Shown: in pieces, positions 41,526-50,400 of the stretch
How positions within the stretch are numbered: position 1 is the first letter of the stretch
How the letters are laid out: every line of letters starts with the position of its first letter
Origin: RGIG4608 sp045606265
Lineage (GTDB): Bacteria; Bacillota; Clostridia; Oscillospirales; CAG-272
Length of the DNA: 62,498 nucleotides
Direction: 5' to 3'
Assembly (NCBI GenBank): GCA_045606265.1
Contig: JAZURO010000043.1
Span: 1-62,498, forward strand
Notes under the pieces: generated by a model
What the model was told of the DNA's origin: nothing
Databases searched by the model: none
The model's input: the letters and a program-made list of their open reading frames with translations, nothing else
Made by a program: the position numbers and the translations under genes

Positions 41526-44395
41526 ACTGTTTCTCCCTCCTTGTTATTCATCTTTTCAAGTATGCCTGTTACCATATCAGCAAGCTCTTCCATAAATTCT
41601 TCGTAAGAAAGCTCACCTGATTCAATTCTTGACATATATCCATCGTCTCCGTAAAGCATTGCAGGAGTCATAGCCATACTGAGCATTTCGTGCTTCAATA
41701 CGCCCTCGATCATAACGGGAGGAACGCCTTTAAGACAATGAGTTTCTGCCATCTTATCCATTACGGCACCAAGGGATTTCAAAAGTCCAAGAAGCTTTTC
41801 AATCTCTGCATTATCAACACCTTCTGTTCCGTCTGTGAGATCATTCATAGTTTCTGCTTCTTCTTGCTTCATACTATCCATAAGACCCATAAGCGAGTAA
41901 ATGATTTCAACGAGTTTTTCGCTGTCATTTTCCTTAGCATCTGCATCCCAATCTTCGCCAAAGTCCATACCTGCCTTCATCTTTGCAACGGTTACGCCCT
42001 TATATTCAAAAATTTCGGGGGTATCCTTAGCAAGAACGATTCTATCTGCCAAATCAACGCAATTTGCGGGTACATTTTCCACTGTATTGTAAGATGACAA
42101 TACAGCATAGAGCCAAGCATTATCTATAGCAGCAGCATCGGGCTGATTCTTCTGCTTGATTGCGCTTACTATAAGATAGTTAACAAGGTCTGTTAATTCA
42201 GAAACTCTGCCCTGCATAGAAGAAGAATCGCTTGTTATTTCAAGACTTGAAAGCAAATCTCTGAACTTTTCGGGAATCCGGTTGAGATAGTCATCAACTG
42301 TAAGATTAAGAATCTTATCGAAATCATCTTCCTCACTTCCTTCGCCGCCTTCGCCGCCTTCGCCGCCTTCACCATCGGTTATACCTCCGGTCAAATCGCC
42401 GAATTCCATATCTTCGCCAATAAGGTCAACAAGAGTTTCGATTGTCAAAGCATCTGTAGCACAAACGTAAGTTGTATCGCCAACCTTTATTGCCAAGCAA
42501 GCCGAGGTCAAATCTTCATCTGCAAGCATAAAGGGCTTTTGAACACCGTTCCAGTTCATAAAGTACGTTATGAACGGAGAAAGTGAAGTTGCTCTCTGCT
42601 GGAAAATATCAAGATAATCGGTTGCCAAATCAAACAATGCCTTTTCCTGATCTGCAAGTGCTATTTCTTCATCTTTAAGAAGATTAAGAGCATCCGTCAA
42701 ATCCTGAATTTGCTCATCTGTAAGTCCGGGAGTAGTAAGCTGTTCGGTTATGCTAACGATTTCATTGGCATTTTCTTCAATTCTATCTTTAATTTCAAGT
42801 GCTTCGGGTTTGATTACGTCGAATATATAATCAAGGGGCTCACGCAAATATGACAACACGTTTCCTGTAGATGATGCATCAACCATAAGAGCGTTCAGCT
42901 TTGCAAGATCTTCATCGGAGATGGCTGTTACATCACCCGATGCATTTACAAGATTATCAACGAATCTCTGATAACCCTCTGCATTATCAAGGGGCATAAG
43001 AACGGGACCAATCATATCCACACCGAGCGTGAAAGCAGTTTCCATAGTGGGACCGTAAGCCGAAAGACCTGACATTGCGCCCACCATTTCTTTGATCATT
43101 TCCTGGTCTTCAAGCAAAGCACCAAGGTCGCTTGTGTCAGCAATTACCTTTGCCAACAATTTGTTTTCTGCTGCAATTACAACTATATCTGAAAGAGCAA
43201 CCAAGTCCTGAACGATAAGCTCTTTTCCGTTTTCTGCTTTATAATTTTCAAGAATCGTTGCAAGCAAAGGATCTATAAAATTATCGGAATTAGGATCGGG
43301 CGTATCAACTTTTTCAATAAGCACTACAAGGAAATCCGCCATAAGCGATACTGTCATCGGATCCTGGGTAATTGCAGATATATCCTCACCGATATGTGAC
43401 TGATCCGACTTTGCAGAGGTTATCTCGCACGCAAGTCTTACTGAACGCATCATATGATCTCTCATAACGTCGTCAGCATACACAGCTTCACCGTTCACTT
43501 CAATCTTACCGCCTGCTCTTACAGTATAATTCATCAAATCAATGATTGCCATACTGTCATAAAGCTCATAAACGAAGCTATCGTGATAAGGATCTACCAC
43601 GTGCTTGTCCAACATATCAACAATCTGATATATCTTTGTATCTTCCGCGTTTGTATCCTTAATACCAACGGTAACGTCATCAAGTACGTCCATTGTATAG
43701 AAGAATCCCATCCAGGAAATTCCAAAAAGAAGGAAGCCGCAAACCACACCGCAAACGATGGAGAGTGCCTTACGCTCTCTGCTTTCTTTGAAGAAGCCGG
43801 TCTTCTTTTTCTTCTTTTTCTCTGCTCTGATTCTGTCTTCAACCATTCTGTCAATTTCCTCTTCATCAAGAGCATCGTACTCATAGGTATTAATTTCGGG
43901 ATGATCGATGGACAGATCTTCCATTGCCGATAAGAATCTTACTTCGTTATCGGTAATGGCTTTTTTCATTCTCATCTTTTCTTCTTTAAGAGCAAGCTTT
44001 AATTCTTTGATTTCTTTTTTGCGCTGTCTCTTAGCAATGAAGCTGTAAATGATATTTACGTGAATCACTCTCAAAACAAAGTAGAGTATTCCAAATGCCA
44101 ACGTAAAAATCAAGGGAGATAAGAAGGTTGTGCAAAATGGCAGCGCAAAGTCGATTGCGTTTGCTATGGGGCCTTCAAAATCAGGTACCTTTGAGGCAAT
44201 TTCAAGTCCTTTTACCAAAGCTGAAACTGCGTGCTGGAACACTCCGCACACCTGCAAAATAAATGTAATTACAAAAGCAACGAGTATGCTGATAAGACGC
44301 AAAAAGTTCTTAAGCATTGGGTTGCGCATTGCCTTGGCAATATTTGATATGATCGCTACCAAAAAGAATGCCAAGAGTAACCATTGAAAATTCAT
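41522..44395 (-). CDS. Large multi-pass membrane protein of unknown function with acidic exported domain
   Basis: The 957-residue protein has no family I can name. It has an N-terminal bundle of three to four membrane helices (residues 1-125; the first 60 residues resemble CvpA-type proteins loosely) and a charged Lys/Glu coiled-coil region (about 125-215). One more membrane helix follows (about 220-240, VCGVVCGFLLFGISWMGFFY), then some 700 residues outside, helical, rich in Asp/Glu/Met/Leu. A GGEGGEGGEGS low-complexity loop lies near 695. ATG at 44395 has CGGAGG upstream; an earlier Met at 44464 is rejected. It is coupled to a 69-residue membrane protein. Confidence 0.75.
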   Translation of the reverse strand: MNFQWLLLAFFLVAIISNIAKAMRNPMLKNFLRLISILVAFVITFILQVCGVFQHAVSALVKGLEIASKVPDFEGPIANAIDFALPFCTTFLSPLIFTLAFGILYFVLRVIHVNIIYSFIAKRQRKKEIKELKLALKEEKMRMKKAITDNEVRFLSAMEDLSIDHPEINTYEYDALDEEEIDRMVEDRIRAEKKKKKKTGFFKESRERKALSIVCGVVCGFLLFGISWMGFFYTMDVLDDVTVGIKDTNAEDTKIYQIVDMLDKHVVDPYHDSFVYELYDSMAIIDLMNYTVRAGGKIEVNGEAVYADDVMRDHMMRSVRLACEITSAKSDQSHIGEDISAITQDPMTVSLMADFLVVLIEKVDTPDPNSDNFIDPLLATILENYKAENGKELIVQDLVALSDIVVIAAENKLLAKVIADTSDLGALLEDQEMIKEMVGAMSGLSAYGPTMETAFTLGVDMIGPVLMPLDNAEGYQRFVDNLVNASGDVTAISDEDLAKLNALMVDASSTGNVLSYLREPLDYIFDVIKPEALEIKDRIEENANEIVSITEQLTTPGLTDEQIQDLTDALNLLKDEEIALADQEKALFDLATDYLDIFQQRATSLSPFITYFMNWNGVQKPFMLADEDLTSACLAIKVGDTTYVCATDALTIETLVDLIGEDMEFGDLTGGITDGEGGEGGEGGEGSEEDDFDKILNLTVDDYLNRIPEKFRDLLSSLEITSDSSSMQGRVSELTDLVNYLIVSAIKQKNQPDAAAIDNAWLYAVLSSYNTVENVPANCVDLADRIVLAKDTPEIFEYKGVTVAKMKAGMDFGEDWDADAKENDSEKLVEIIYSLMGLMDSMKQEEAETMNDLTDGTEGVDNAEIEKLLGLLKSLGAVMDKMAETHCLKGVPPVMIEGVLKHEMLSMAMTPAMLYGDDGYMSRIESGELSYEEFMEELADMVTGILEKMNNKEGETV

Positions 44396-44511
44396 ACGCG
44401 CCTCCGTATATAGTAATATTTGTATTGATAAGATAATCTTACCACACCGCAATAAAAATTGCAAGAGCTAAATTGAAATATTTTATTGTATTTAATATAA
44501 AAAGTCGAATT

Positions 44512-45225
44512 TTAAGTGTTTGATTTCCTTATATTTCTTTTTATGACAGAAATTTCTTTAAGCATTCTGAATGCATCCTTTAACACGTTGACCTTAGACT
44601 CTCTGTGATTAATGATTTTTGCAGGCATTTCATAAATCTTAAATTTCATCTTCTGTGCCCACAAAATCACTTCAAGGTCAAATGCAAAATTATTTGTTTT
44701 ACAGAGCGAGAATATTTTTCTTCCCTTTTCTCCGTCAAATGCCTTAAATCCGCACTGTGCATCCGAAATTTTGATTCCTCCAAAAAGATTCAGAACCTTA
44801 ATATACGTCTTTGATGCCAATTTTCTGATGGGAGTATATCCTTCATAGCCCTCACTATGCTTAGCACGTGAAGCGACTACTATGTCGTACTCTTTTTCAT
44901 CAAGAACACGCACTCCCTCTTCTATTACGTCAACACCGTATGCAAGATCGGCATCAGTAAAGATTACTATATCACCGCAAGATGTAAGTATTCCGTGTCT
45001 TACGGCACATCCCTTTCCCTGATTATTCGGATAACCGACGACCTTAACGTTTTTCAATCCAAGACTCTTTACGATATCGGCAGAACCGTCACGGCTTCCG
45101 TCATCAGCAAAGATTATTTCATAATCGTCAGAGAAATGCTCACTCATATATTTATCAAGCTCCCTGGCAGTGTCTGCGATTATGGAGCTTTCGTTGTACA
45201 TTGGTACACAAAGAGATATTCTCAT
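44512..45225 (-). CDS. Family 2 glycosyltransferase, polyprenyl-phosphate sugar transferase type
   Basis: The 237-residue GT-A enzyme opens SLCVPMYNESSIIADTA. It has FADDGSRDGS, the metal/nucleotide motif FTDADLAYG and the acceptor-side SDAQCGFKAF, which place it with dolichyl-phosphate glucosyl/mannosyltransferase-like enzymes. It has no C-terminal membrane helices. It probably charges undecaprenyl phosphate with a sugar. The start overlaps the rlmA stop by 4 bp. Confidence 0.88.
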   Translation of the reverse strand: MRISLCVPMYNESSIIADTARELDKYMSEHFSDDYEIIFADDGSRDGSADIVKSLGLKNVKVVGYPNNQGKGCAVRHGILTSCGDIVIFTDADLAYGVDVIEEGVRVLDEKEYDIVVASRAKHSEGYEGYTPIRKLASKTYIKVLNLFGGIKISDAQCGFKAFDGEKGRKIFSLCKTNNFAFDLEVILWAQKMKFKIYEMPAKIINHRESKVNVLKDAFRMLKEISVIKRNIRKSNT

Positions 45226-46052
45226 TTTTGCACGTCCTTTCTATAAACAAAAATATCAACCTCAACAACCGTTTCAAGTGACGTCAAGGACATCAATTTA
45301 TTCATATCCCTTTCGCTTGTACGATAACTGTAAGGAGTCATAGCAAACAAATTCCTTATCGCATCCTGATCATTAATTGTGATGGAATATGAAACGTTAT
45401 GCTTTTCAATAAACGTCATATTTTTAGGCATATCCGCACGCTCCTCGTTAAGATATACCGTATCATAAACCGCCTTTTTCAAGCCGTAAAGATGATTCTT
45501 TCCCGCAGTAACGACCACAAGTAAACCACCGGTCTTCAACACACGGTAAAACTCTTCGTCTGCACAGGGGGCAAATATGTTCGTAATTGCATCTGCGCTC
45601 TCCGAAGCCACGGGTAGATCATATATCCCTCCAACCGCAAAAACAGCATTTGAAATTCCCCGTTTCTTGGCGCTTTTGGATGCTAAGATTATAGCTTCTT
45701 TGGATAAATCAAACCCGTAAATCTTAGCTCCCGTTGACTGCGCAACACGGTTGGTATAATAACCCTCACCGCATCCGGCATCAACAATAGCGCTCTCGCT
45801 ATTCAGCTTAGAAAGTATATCGCAAATCTTGTCGGAAATCGGTTGATAATATCCAAGATTCAAAAATTCAGTTCTTGAACGCACCGCCTTCTTATCATCG
45901 CCGCCAGTAGCTTTACCGGGACAAAGGTTCACGTGTCCTGTCGATGAAATATCGAAGCAGTGTTTTTTTTCACCGTTGCAAAAATAACTTTTTTCCTCTT
46001 TGTGAAGAGCATTCTTGCACACCGGGCATATCAGAATATCAGTCTTAGTCAT
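45222..46052 (-). CDS. rlmA: 23S rRNA (guanine-N1) methyltransferase, RlmA family
   Basis: The 276-residue protein has an N-terminal zinc finger (CPVCKNAL, FCNGEKKHCFDISSTGHVNL). The SAM-binding fold follows (IVDAGCGEGYYTNRVA), with the RlmA pattern KAVRSRTEFLNLGYYQPI between them and NIFAPCADEEFYRVLKTGG. It methylates G745/G748 of 23S rRNA. ATG at 46052 follows TTGGAGAA. It is followed by the coupled GT2 gene. Confidence 0.92.
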   Translation of the reverse strand: MTKTDILICPVCKNALHKEEKSYFCNGEKKHCFDISSTGHVNLCPGKATGGDDKKAVRSRTEFLNLGYYQPISDKICDILSKLNSESAIVDAGCGEGYYTNRVAQSTGAKIYGFDLSKEAIILASKSAKKRGISNAVFAVGGIYDLPVASESADAITNIFAPCADEEFYRVLKTGGLLVVVTAGKNHLYGLKKAVYDTVYLNEERADMPKNMTFIEKHNVSYSITINDQDAIRNLFAMTPYSYRTSERDMNKLMSLTSLETVVEVDIFVYRKDVQK

Positions 46053-46199
46053 AAATTCTCCAAATTTTAGAAGATTAACCTTCATTTTATACCAAAATTA
46101 TGAACGATTTTTGAACAAAAAATGCCTTGTTATTTATATATATAAATTTTAATATTTTTTTATTAATAAAAAAATATTAAAAAATTTTGCCGAAACCAC

Positions 46200-46228
46200 T
46201 TGAAAAATGCCTTATTTTAAGCTATAAT
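46200..46228 (+). promoter_or_regulatory. Sigma-A promoter of the QueG-like/addB/addA operon
   Basis: TTGAAA (46200-46205), 17-bp spacer, TATAAT (46223-46228). The 100 bp before it are very AT-rich. Confidence 0.75.
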
Positions 46229-46258
46229 TTTATTACCACAGCGTTTAGGGGGATTGTT

Positions 46259-47077
46259 ATGCTTGACTTTGTAAAATCAGAATTACTGAAATTGAATATA
46301 GATCTTGTTTCCTGCATTTCTCTTGATGATTGCAAAATAACTCGCCCTTATCTTTTAGAAAAAAAAGGAATATCTTCGGGCTCGGTTATTATTTTTGCCG
46401 TTCCATATTATACAAGCGAAAATAATGAGTATAAAAATATTTCATCCTACGCAGTTTCTAAAGATTACCATCTGTTTTTTACTTCTCTTTTTGAGAAGCT
46501 GATAAATGTACTTCAAGAAAAGTATCCAAACAATAAGTTTGCGGGTTTTACAGATCATTCCCCAATAAACGAAACAGAGGCAGCTGCAAAAGCTTCTCTT
46601 GGTATGATTGGAAAAAACCATTTGTTGATTACAAAAAAGTATTCTTCTTATGTTTTTATCGGAGAGATTATTACCGATGCCCTGCTCCCCCATTCAGCAA
46701 ATGAAATTCAGCACTGCTCAGACTGCGGCAAATGCACCTCTGCTTGCCCTGTAAATATGGATAGTTCAAAATGTCTTTCGTCAATAACACAAAAAAAGGG
46801 CGAGCTGTCTGATGATGAGCGTACACTGATTAAAAAGTACGGATGTGCCTGGGGCTGCGATATATGTCAAAATGTTTGTCCTTATACGGAGACAGCAATA
46901 AAAAACGCTACTATATATTCAAATGTTGACTTTTTCAAAGAAAATCGCACGTCATTTTTGAGCAGTGCTATGATTGATAATATGAGTGAAGAAGAGTTTG
47001 TCTCCCGTGCTTATTCGTGGAGAGGAAAAAATACGGTAAAACGAAATCTCAATATACTTGAAGGAAAGGATGAATAA
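46259..47077 (+). CDS. Short QueG-like 4Fe-4S protein (epoxyqueuosine reductase family)
   Basis: QueG reduces epoxyqueuosine to queuosine in tRNA using cobalamin and two 4Fe-4S clusters. The 272-residue protein has the DUF1730 core (FTDHSPINETEAAAKASLGMIGKNHLL, quoted as QueG-like) and both cluster motifs (CSDCGKCTSACPV and CAWGCDICQNVCPY). Full QueG has about 350-390 residues; the C-terminal HEAT-like tRNA-binding part is missing. The proposed catalytic Asp (TDHSP) is kept. Start at 46259 with AGGGGGAT. It is the first gene before addB, only 2 bp from it. Queuosine synthesis genes are not in the window. Confidence 0.8.
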   Translation: MLDFVKSELLKLNIDLVSCISLDDCKITRPYLLEKKGISSGSVIIFAVPYYTSENNEYKNISSYAVSKDYHLFFTSLFEKLINVLQEKYPNNKFAGFTDHSPINETEAAAKASLGMIGKNHLLITKKYSSYVFIGEIITDALLPHSANEIQHCSDCGKCTSACPVNMDSSKCLSSITQKKGELSDDERTLIKKYGCAWGCDICQNVCPYTETAIKNATIYSNVDFFKENRTSFLSSAMIDNMSEEEFVSRAYSWRGKNTVKRNLNILEGKDE

Positions 47078-47079
47078 TT

Positions 47080-50000
47080 ATGATGCATTTTATTTACGGT
47101 CCAATCGGTTCGGGAAAAACAACAGTGCTTCTGAAATATCTTGAAAGCGATATAAATCAAGGAAAAAAAGCATTTTTTATTGTTCCCGAGCAAGAAACGG
47201 TTGCATTTGAACGAAAAATAGTTTCTCTCTTTCCTGCATCTGCACAGTTAAACGTTGAGGTGCTGAACTTTTCACGTCTTTGTAACAGAATTTTCAGAAC
47301 CTATGGCGGTATTTCCTATAATTTTGCGACAAAACCGATAAAATCCCTTATTATGTGGAACACGTTGCGTGAATTATCCCCTATGCTTGAAGAATACCGT
47401 GCAAGTGACGTTTCTGACTTTTCACTCACTCAAAAAATGTTATCCGCTACACAAGAGCTTAAAGCATATTGCGTATCCCCCGAAAAGTTAGATGCCACTT
47501 GCTCAAAGCTTGACGACACTTCTGCCCTTTACAAAAAGCTGCGTGATATTTCTTTAATTTATTCTGCATATACAGGTCAGCTTAATGAGTATTTTTCAGA
47601 CAGTACCGACGATATTTCCAAATCAATAGAAATTCTTAACGGAAAAGACTTTTTTGATGGCGCAAACGTTTATATCGATTCGTTTGCAGGATTTACAAAA
47701 CAGGAATTTGAATTTATTGCAAAAATCAATGAGCTTTGCGAGGAAACGTACATAACGCTTCCCCTTCCTACTCCAAAGGATAATTCAATTCATCTTGACA
47801 GCATAAGAGATACCGTATCATCATTACAAAGAAGACTTGATAAAAAGGATTATGACGAGCAATTCTTGCACCAAAATCTTAAAACAACATCTCCCTCATT
47901 GCTGTATCTTCAAAATAATATTTGGAATTTTGAAGCCCCTGCTTTTGACGAGAATGCTCCTTGCGATATATCAACCTATCTTTGTGATACGCCGTACTCT
48001 GAGTCGGAAATTGTAGCAAGTGAAATACGCAAGGCGGTAAAAGGCGGTCTTAGATACAATGAAATAGCAATTATCCTTCGTGATATCGAAAAATACCGAG
48101 GCATTATCGACGTAGCTTTGGATAAGTATGATATTCCCTATTTTATGAGTGAAAAAACTGACCTTATGGTGAAACCGCTTACACAGTACATTTTCAGTGC
48201 TCTTAAAATTAAAGAAAGTAATTGGCGGAACGAAAACGTTATTGCTCATCTTAAATCGGGATATTGCGATATTGATTCCTTTGACGTAGATATTTTCGAG
48301 GATTATGTAAGTACCTGGAATATAAATGGCAAAAAGTTTCTTGGTGAAAAATGGACGATGAACCCTGACGGTTTCTCATCAAGAATGACACCGAGAGGCG
48401 AAAAAATACTGCTTACGGCAAACTCCGTAAAAGAGCGCATTACCCCTCTGCTTATTCGCTATTTCGCTATGCTTGATGCTTCTTCAAACGTTAAGGAAAT
48501 GTGTGAAGCAACAATAGACTTCTTAAAGAATTCAAGCATTACGGATAAGGTAAGAAAAAGCTGCTCTGACAACCTTGCAAGAGGTAACAAAAAGGCAGCT
48601 GACGAGGATATGAAGCTCTATAAGCTCACCCTTGAAATCTTATATGATTTCGCTGCTGTTTTCGGTGAAAAAGAATTCACGTTTGATGAATTCTTTGCCG
48701 CCCTCACTTTGATGTTTGCTCAAAGCGATATCGGTACTATTCCCACCTCAGTTGATGAAATCATTATCGGTTCTGCGTCAATGCTTCGTACCGATAATAT
48801 TAAGTTTGCCATAATAATGGGGCTTAACGAAGGTGAATTTCCTGCTTCAATCAAGGATAACGGCATCTTTACCGACAGTGACAAAAAAGAGCTTCAATGT
48901 CTTGACATTACACTCTCATCAAATACAGGCATTAAAACGTCCGAGGAACTGTTTTTTGTATATCGCGCAGTCTCACTTCCCTCTGAAAAGCTTACACTTA
49001 CTTCAAGTGCTTTGTCATCCGACGGTGCTTCATTAAGACAGTCGGTTGCCATTGACAGAGTTAATAAGCTGTTCCCCGGTTGCTCGAAAGCAAAGGAAAG
49101 CTCACTTTCTCCGTTTGACAGAATATGGAATGTGGAGCTTGCCAAGGAAGTATATGCTTCTACTCAAAGCTATAAAAATTCAGATCAGCTTAAAGAAATA
49201 ATAAAGAATTCCGATAATAACGATTCATTTGAAAAAAGATTGAGCATTCCTGTTTCGCAAAAGGAATGTCACGTTTCGCCTGAAACTGTAAACAAGATCT
49301 TTGGCAAACGTCTTTCGTTGACCCAATCAAGACTTGAAAAATACGTTCTTTGCGGATTTGATTACTATTGCTCATACGTATTGGGACTCCGTGAAAGTAA
49401 AAAGGCAGTATTTCAATTAAATGACATTGGTTCCTTCATTCACTATATTCTTGAAATGTTTATGAAGGACATAACTGCCGACGGAAAGCTGAATCTGACT
49501 TTGACCGATGAAGAAATTGATAAGATTTTGCAAAGGAACGTGCGCAATTATCTCTTTGAGCTTCTTGGCGAGGACTATGCGATCTCCAACAGAACAAAGC
49601 ATCTGTTTATTCGTCTTAACAAGCTCTCGTTTATGATTGCAAAAAATCTTATTAATGAGTTCAAGGAAAGCGATTTTTACCCTTCGTATTTCGAATTGAA
49701 GGTTGGAATGGGCGACAGTGGTATCAATTCTCTTGAATTTGAGCTTAAAGACGGAAGTATTATTACTCTTCGCGGTATTGTCGACAGAATTGATACATAC
49801 AAAAAGGACGGAAACGTATATATACGTGTAGTCGATTACAAAACCGGAAGCAAGACATTTTCAATCGATGAAATCAAGGAAGGTCTTAATACACAGCTTC
49901 TTATATATTTGTTCTCAATTTGCCGTGCTCAAAGCGAAGAAACAAAGGCAAAATTCGGCTGTGAGGCAGGCGGCGAGCTTCTGCCTGCGGGCATACAGTA

Positions 50001-50388
50001 TCTTTCATCCAATGCACCGACAGTTTCAGTAGATAAGTTTTGCGACGGTGAAAATATAGAGCAGCTTATTCAAAAGGAGTTTGTCAGAAGCGGACTTCTC
50101 ACAAATGACGCCGATATTTTGCAAGCAATCAATCATAATCTTGATATGAAGATAGTTTCAAAATTCAAGGTTAACGACGACGGTGAGATGATAGGAAAAG
50201 AACTTGTGGGCAAGGATGGATTTGATGAGATTTACAATACACTCTCAGAAACTATCATTCGTGTTGCTCAAAGTATGAAGGACGGAAAAGCTGATGCAAT
50301 TCCACTTCACAAAGGTCAAAAATCATCCTGCCGCTACTGTAAGATGAGTGCGGTGTGCCGTGCGTCCGTTTACAAACGCAAGAAATAA
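47080..50388 (+). CDS. addB: ATP-dependent helicase/nuclease subunit B
   Basis: AddB is part of the RecBCD-like AddAB end-resection complex. The 1102-residue protein has the Walker A loop FIYGPIGSGKTTVLL at its N-terminus and inactive helicase-like domains. The C-terminal nuclease domain (residues about 740-1090) has the nuclease motif GIVDRIDTYKKDGNVYIRVVDYKTG. The 4Fe-4S Cys set is Cys758 (YVLCGFDYYC) and Cys1084, 1087 and 1093 (CRYCKMSAVC). It lies 12 bp before addA. Confidence 0.96.
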   Translation: MMHFIYGPIGSGKTTVLLKYLESDINQGKKAFFIVPEQETVAFERKIVSLFPASAQLNVEVLNFSRLCNRIFRTYGGISYNFATKPIKSLIMWNTLRELSPMLEEYRASDVSDFSLTQKMLSATQELKAYCVSPEKLDATCSKLDDTSALYKKLRDISLIYSAYTGQLNEYFSDSTDDISKSIEILNGKDFFDGANVYIDSFAGFTKQEFEFIAKINELCEETYITLPLPTPKDNSIHLDSIRDTVSSLQRRLDKKDYDEQFLHQNLKTTSPSLLYLQNNIWNFEAPAFDENAPCDISTYLCDTPYSESEIVASEIRKAVKGGLRYNEIAIILRDIEKYRGIIDVALDKYDIPYFMSEKTDLMVKPLTQYIFSALKIKESNWRNENVIAHLKSGYCDIDSFDVDIFEDYVSTWNINGKKFLGEKWTMNPDGFSSRMTPRGEKILLTANSVKERITPLLIRYFAMLDASSNVKEMCEATIDFLKNSSITDKVRKSCSDNLARGNKKAADEDMKLYKLTLEILYDFAAVFGEKEFTFDEFFAALTLMFAQSDIGTIPTSVDEIIIGSASMLRTDNIKFAIIMGLNEGEFPASIKDNGIFTDSDKKELQCLDITLSSNTGIKTSEELFFVYRAVSLPSEKLTLTSSALSSDGASLRQSVAIDRVNKLFPGCSKAKESSLSPFDRIWNVELAKEVYASTQSYKNSDQLKEIIKNSDNNDSFEKRLSIPVSQKECHVSPETVNKIFGKRLSLTQSRLEKYVLCGFDYYCSYVLGLRESKKAVFQLNDIGSFIHYILEMFMKDITADGKLNLTLTDEEIDKILQRNVRNYLFELLGEDYAISNRTKHLFIRLNKLSFMIAKNLINEFKESDFYPSYFELKVGMGDSGINSLEFELKDGSIITLRGIVDRIDTYKKDGNVYIRVVDYKTGSKTFSIDEIKEGLNTQLLIYLFSICRAQSEETKAKFGCEAGGELLPAGIQYLSSNAPTVSVDKFCDGENIEQLIQKEFVRSGLLTNDADILQAINHNLDMKIVSKFKVNDDGEMIGKELVGKDGFDEIYNTLSETIIRVAQSMKDGKADAIPLHKGQKSSCRYCKMSAVCRASVYKRKK

Positions 50389-50400
50389 GGAGGTGAAAAA

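Noticed and set aside
42340..42375. Short tandem repeat CGCCGCCTT
   Set aside because: It encodes the in-frame GGEGGEGGEG loop of the large membrane protein, so it is low-complexity coding sequence rather than a separate repeat element.
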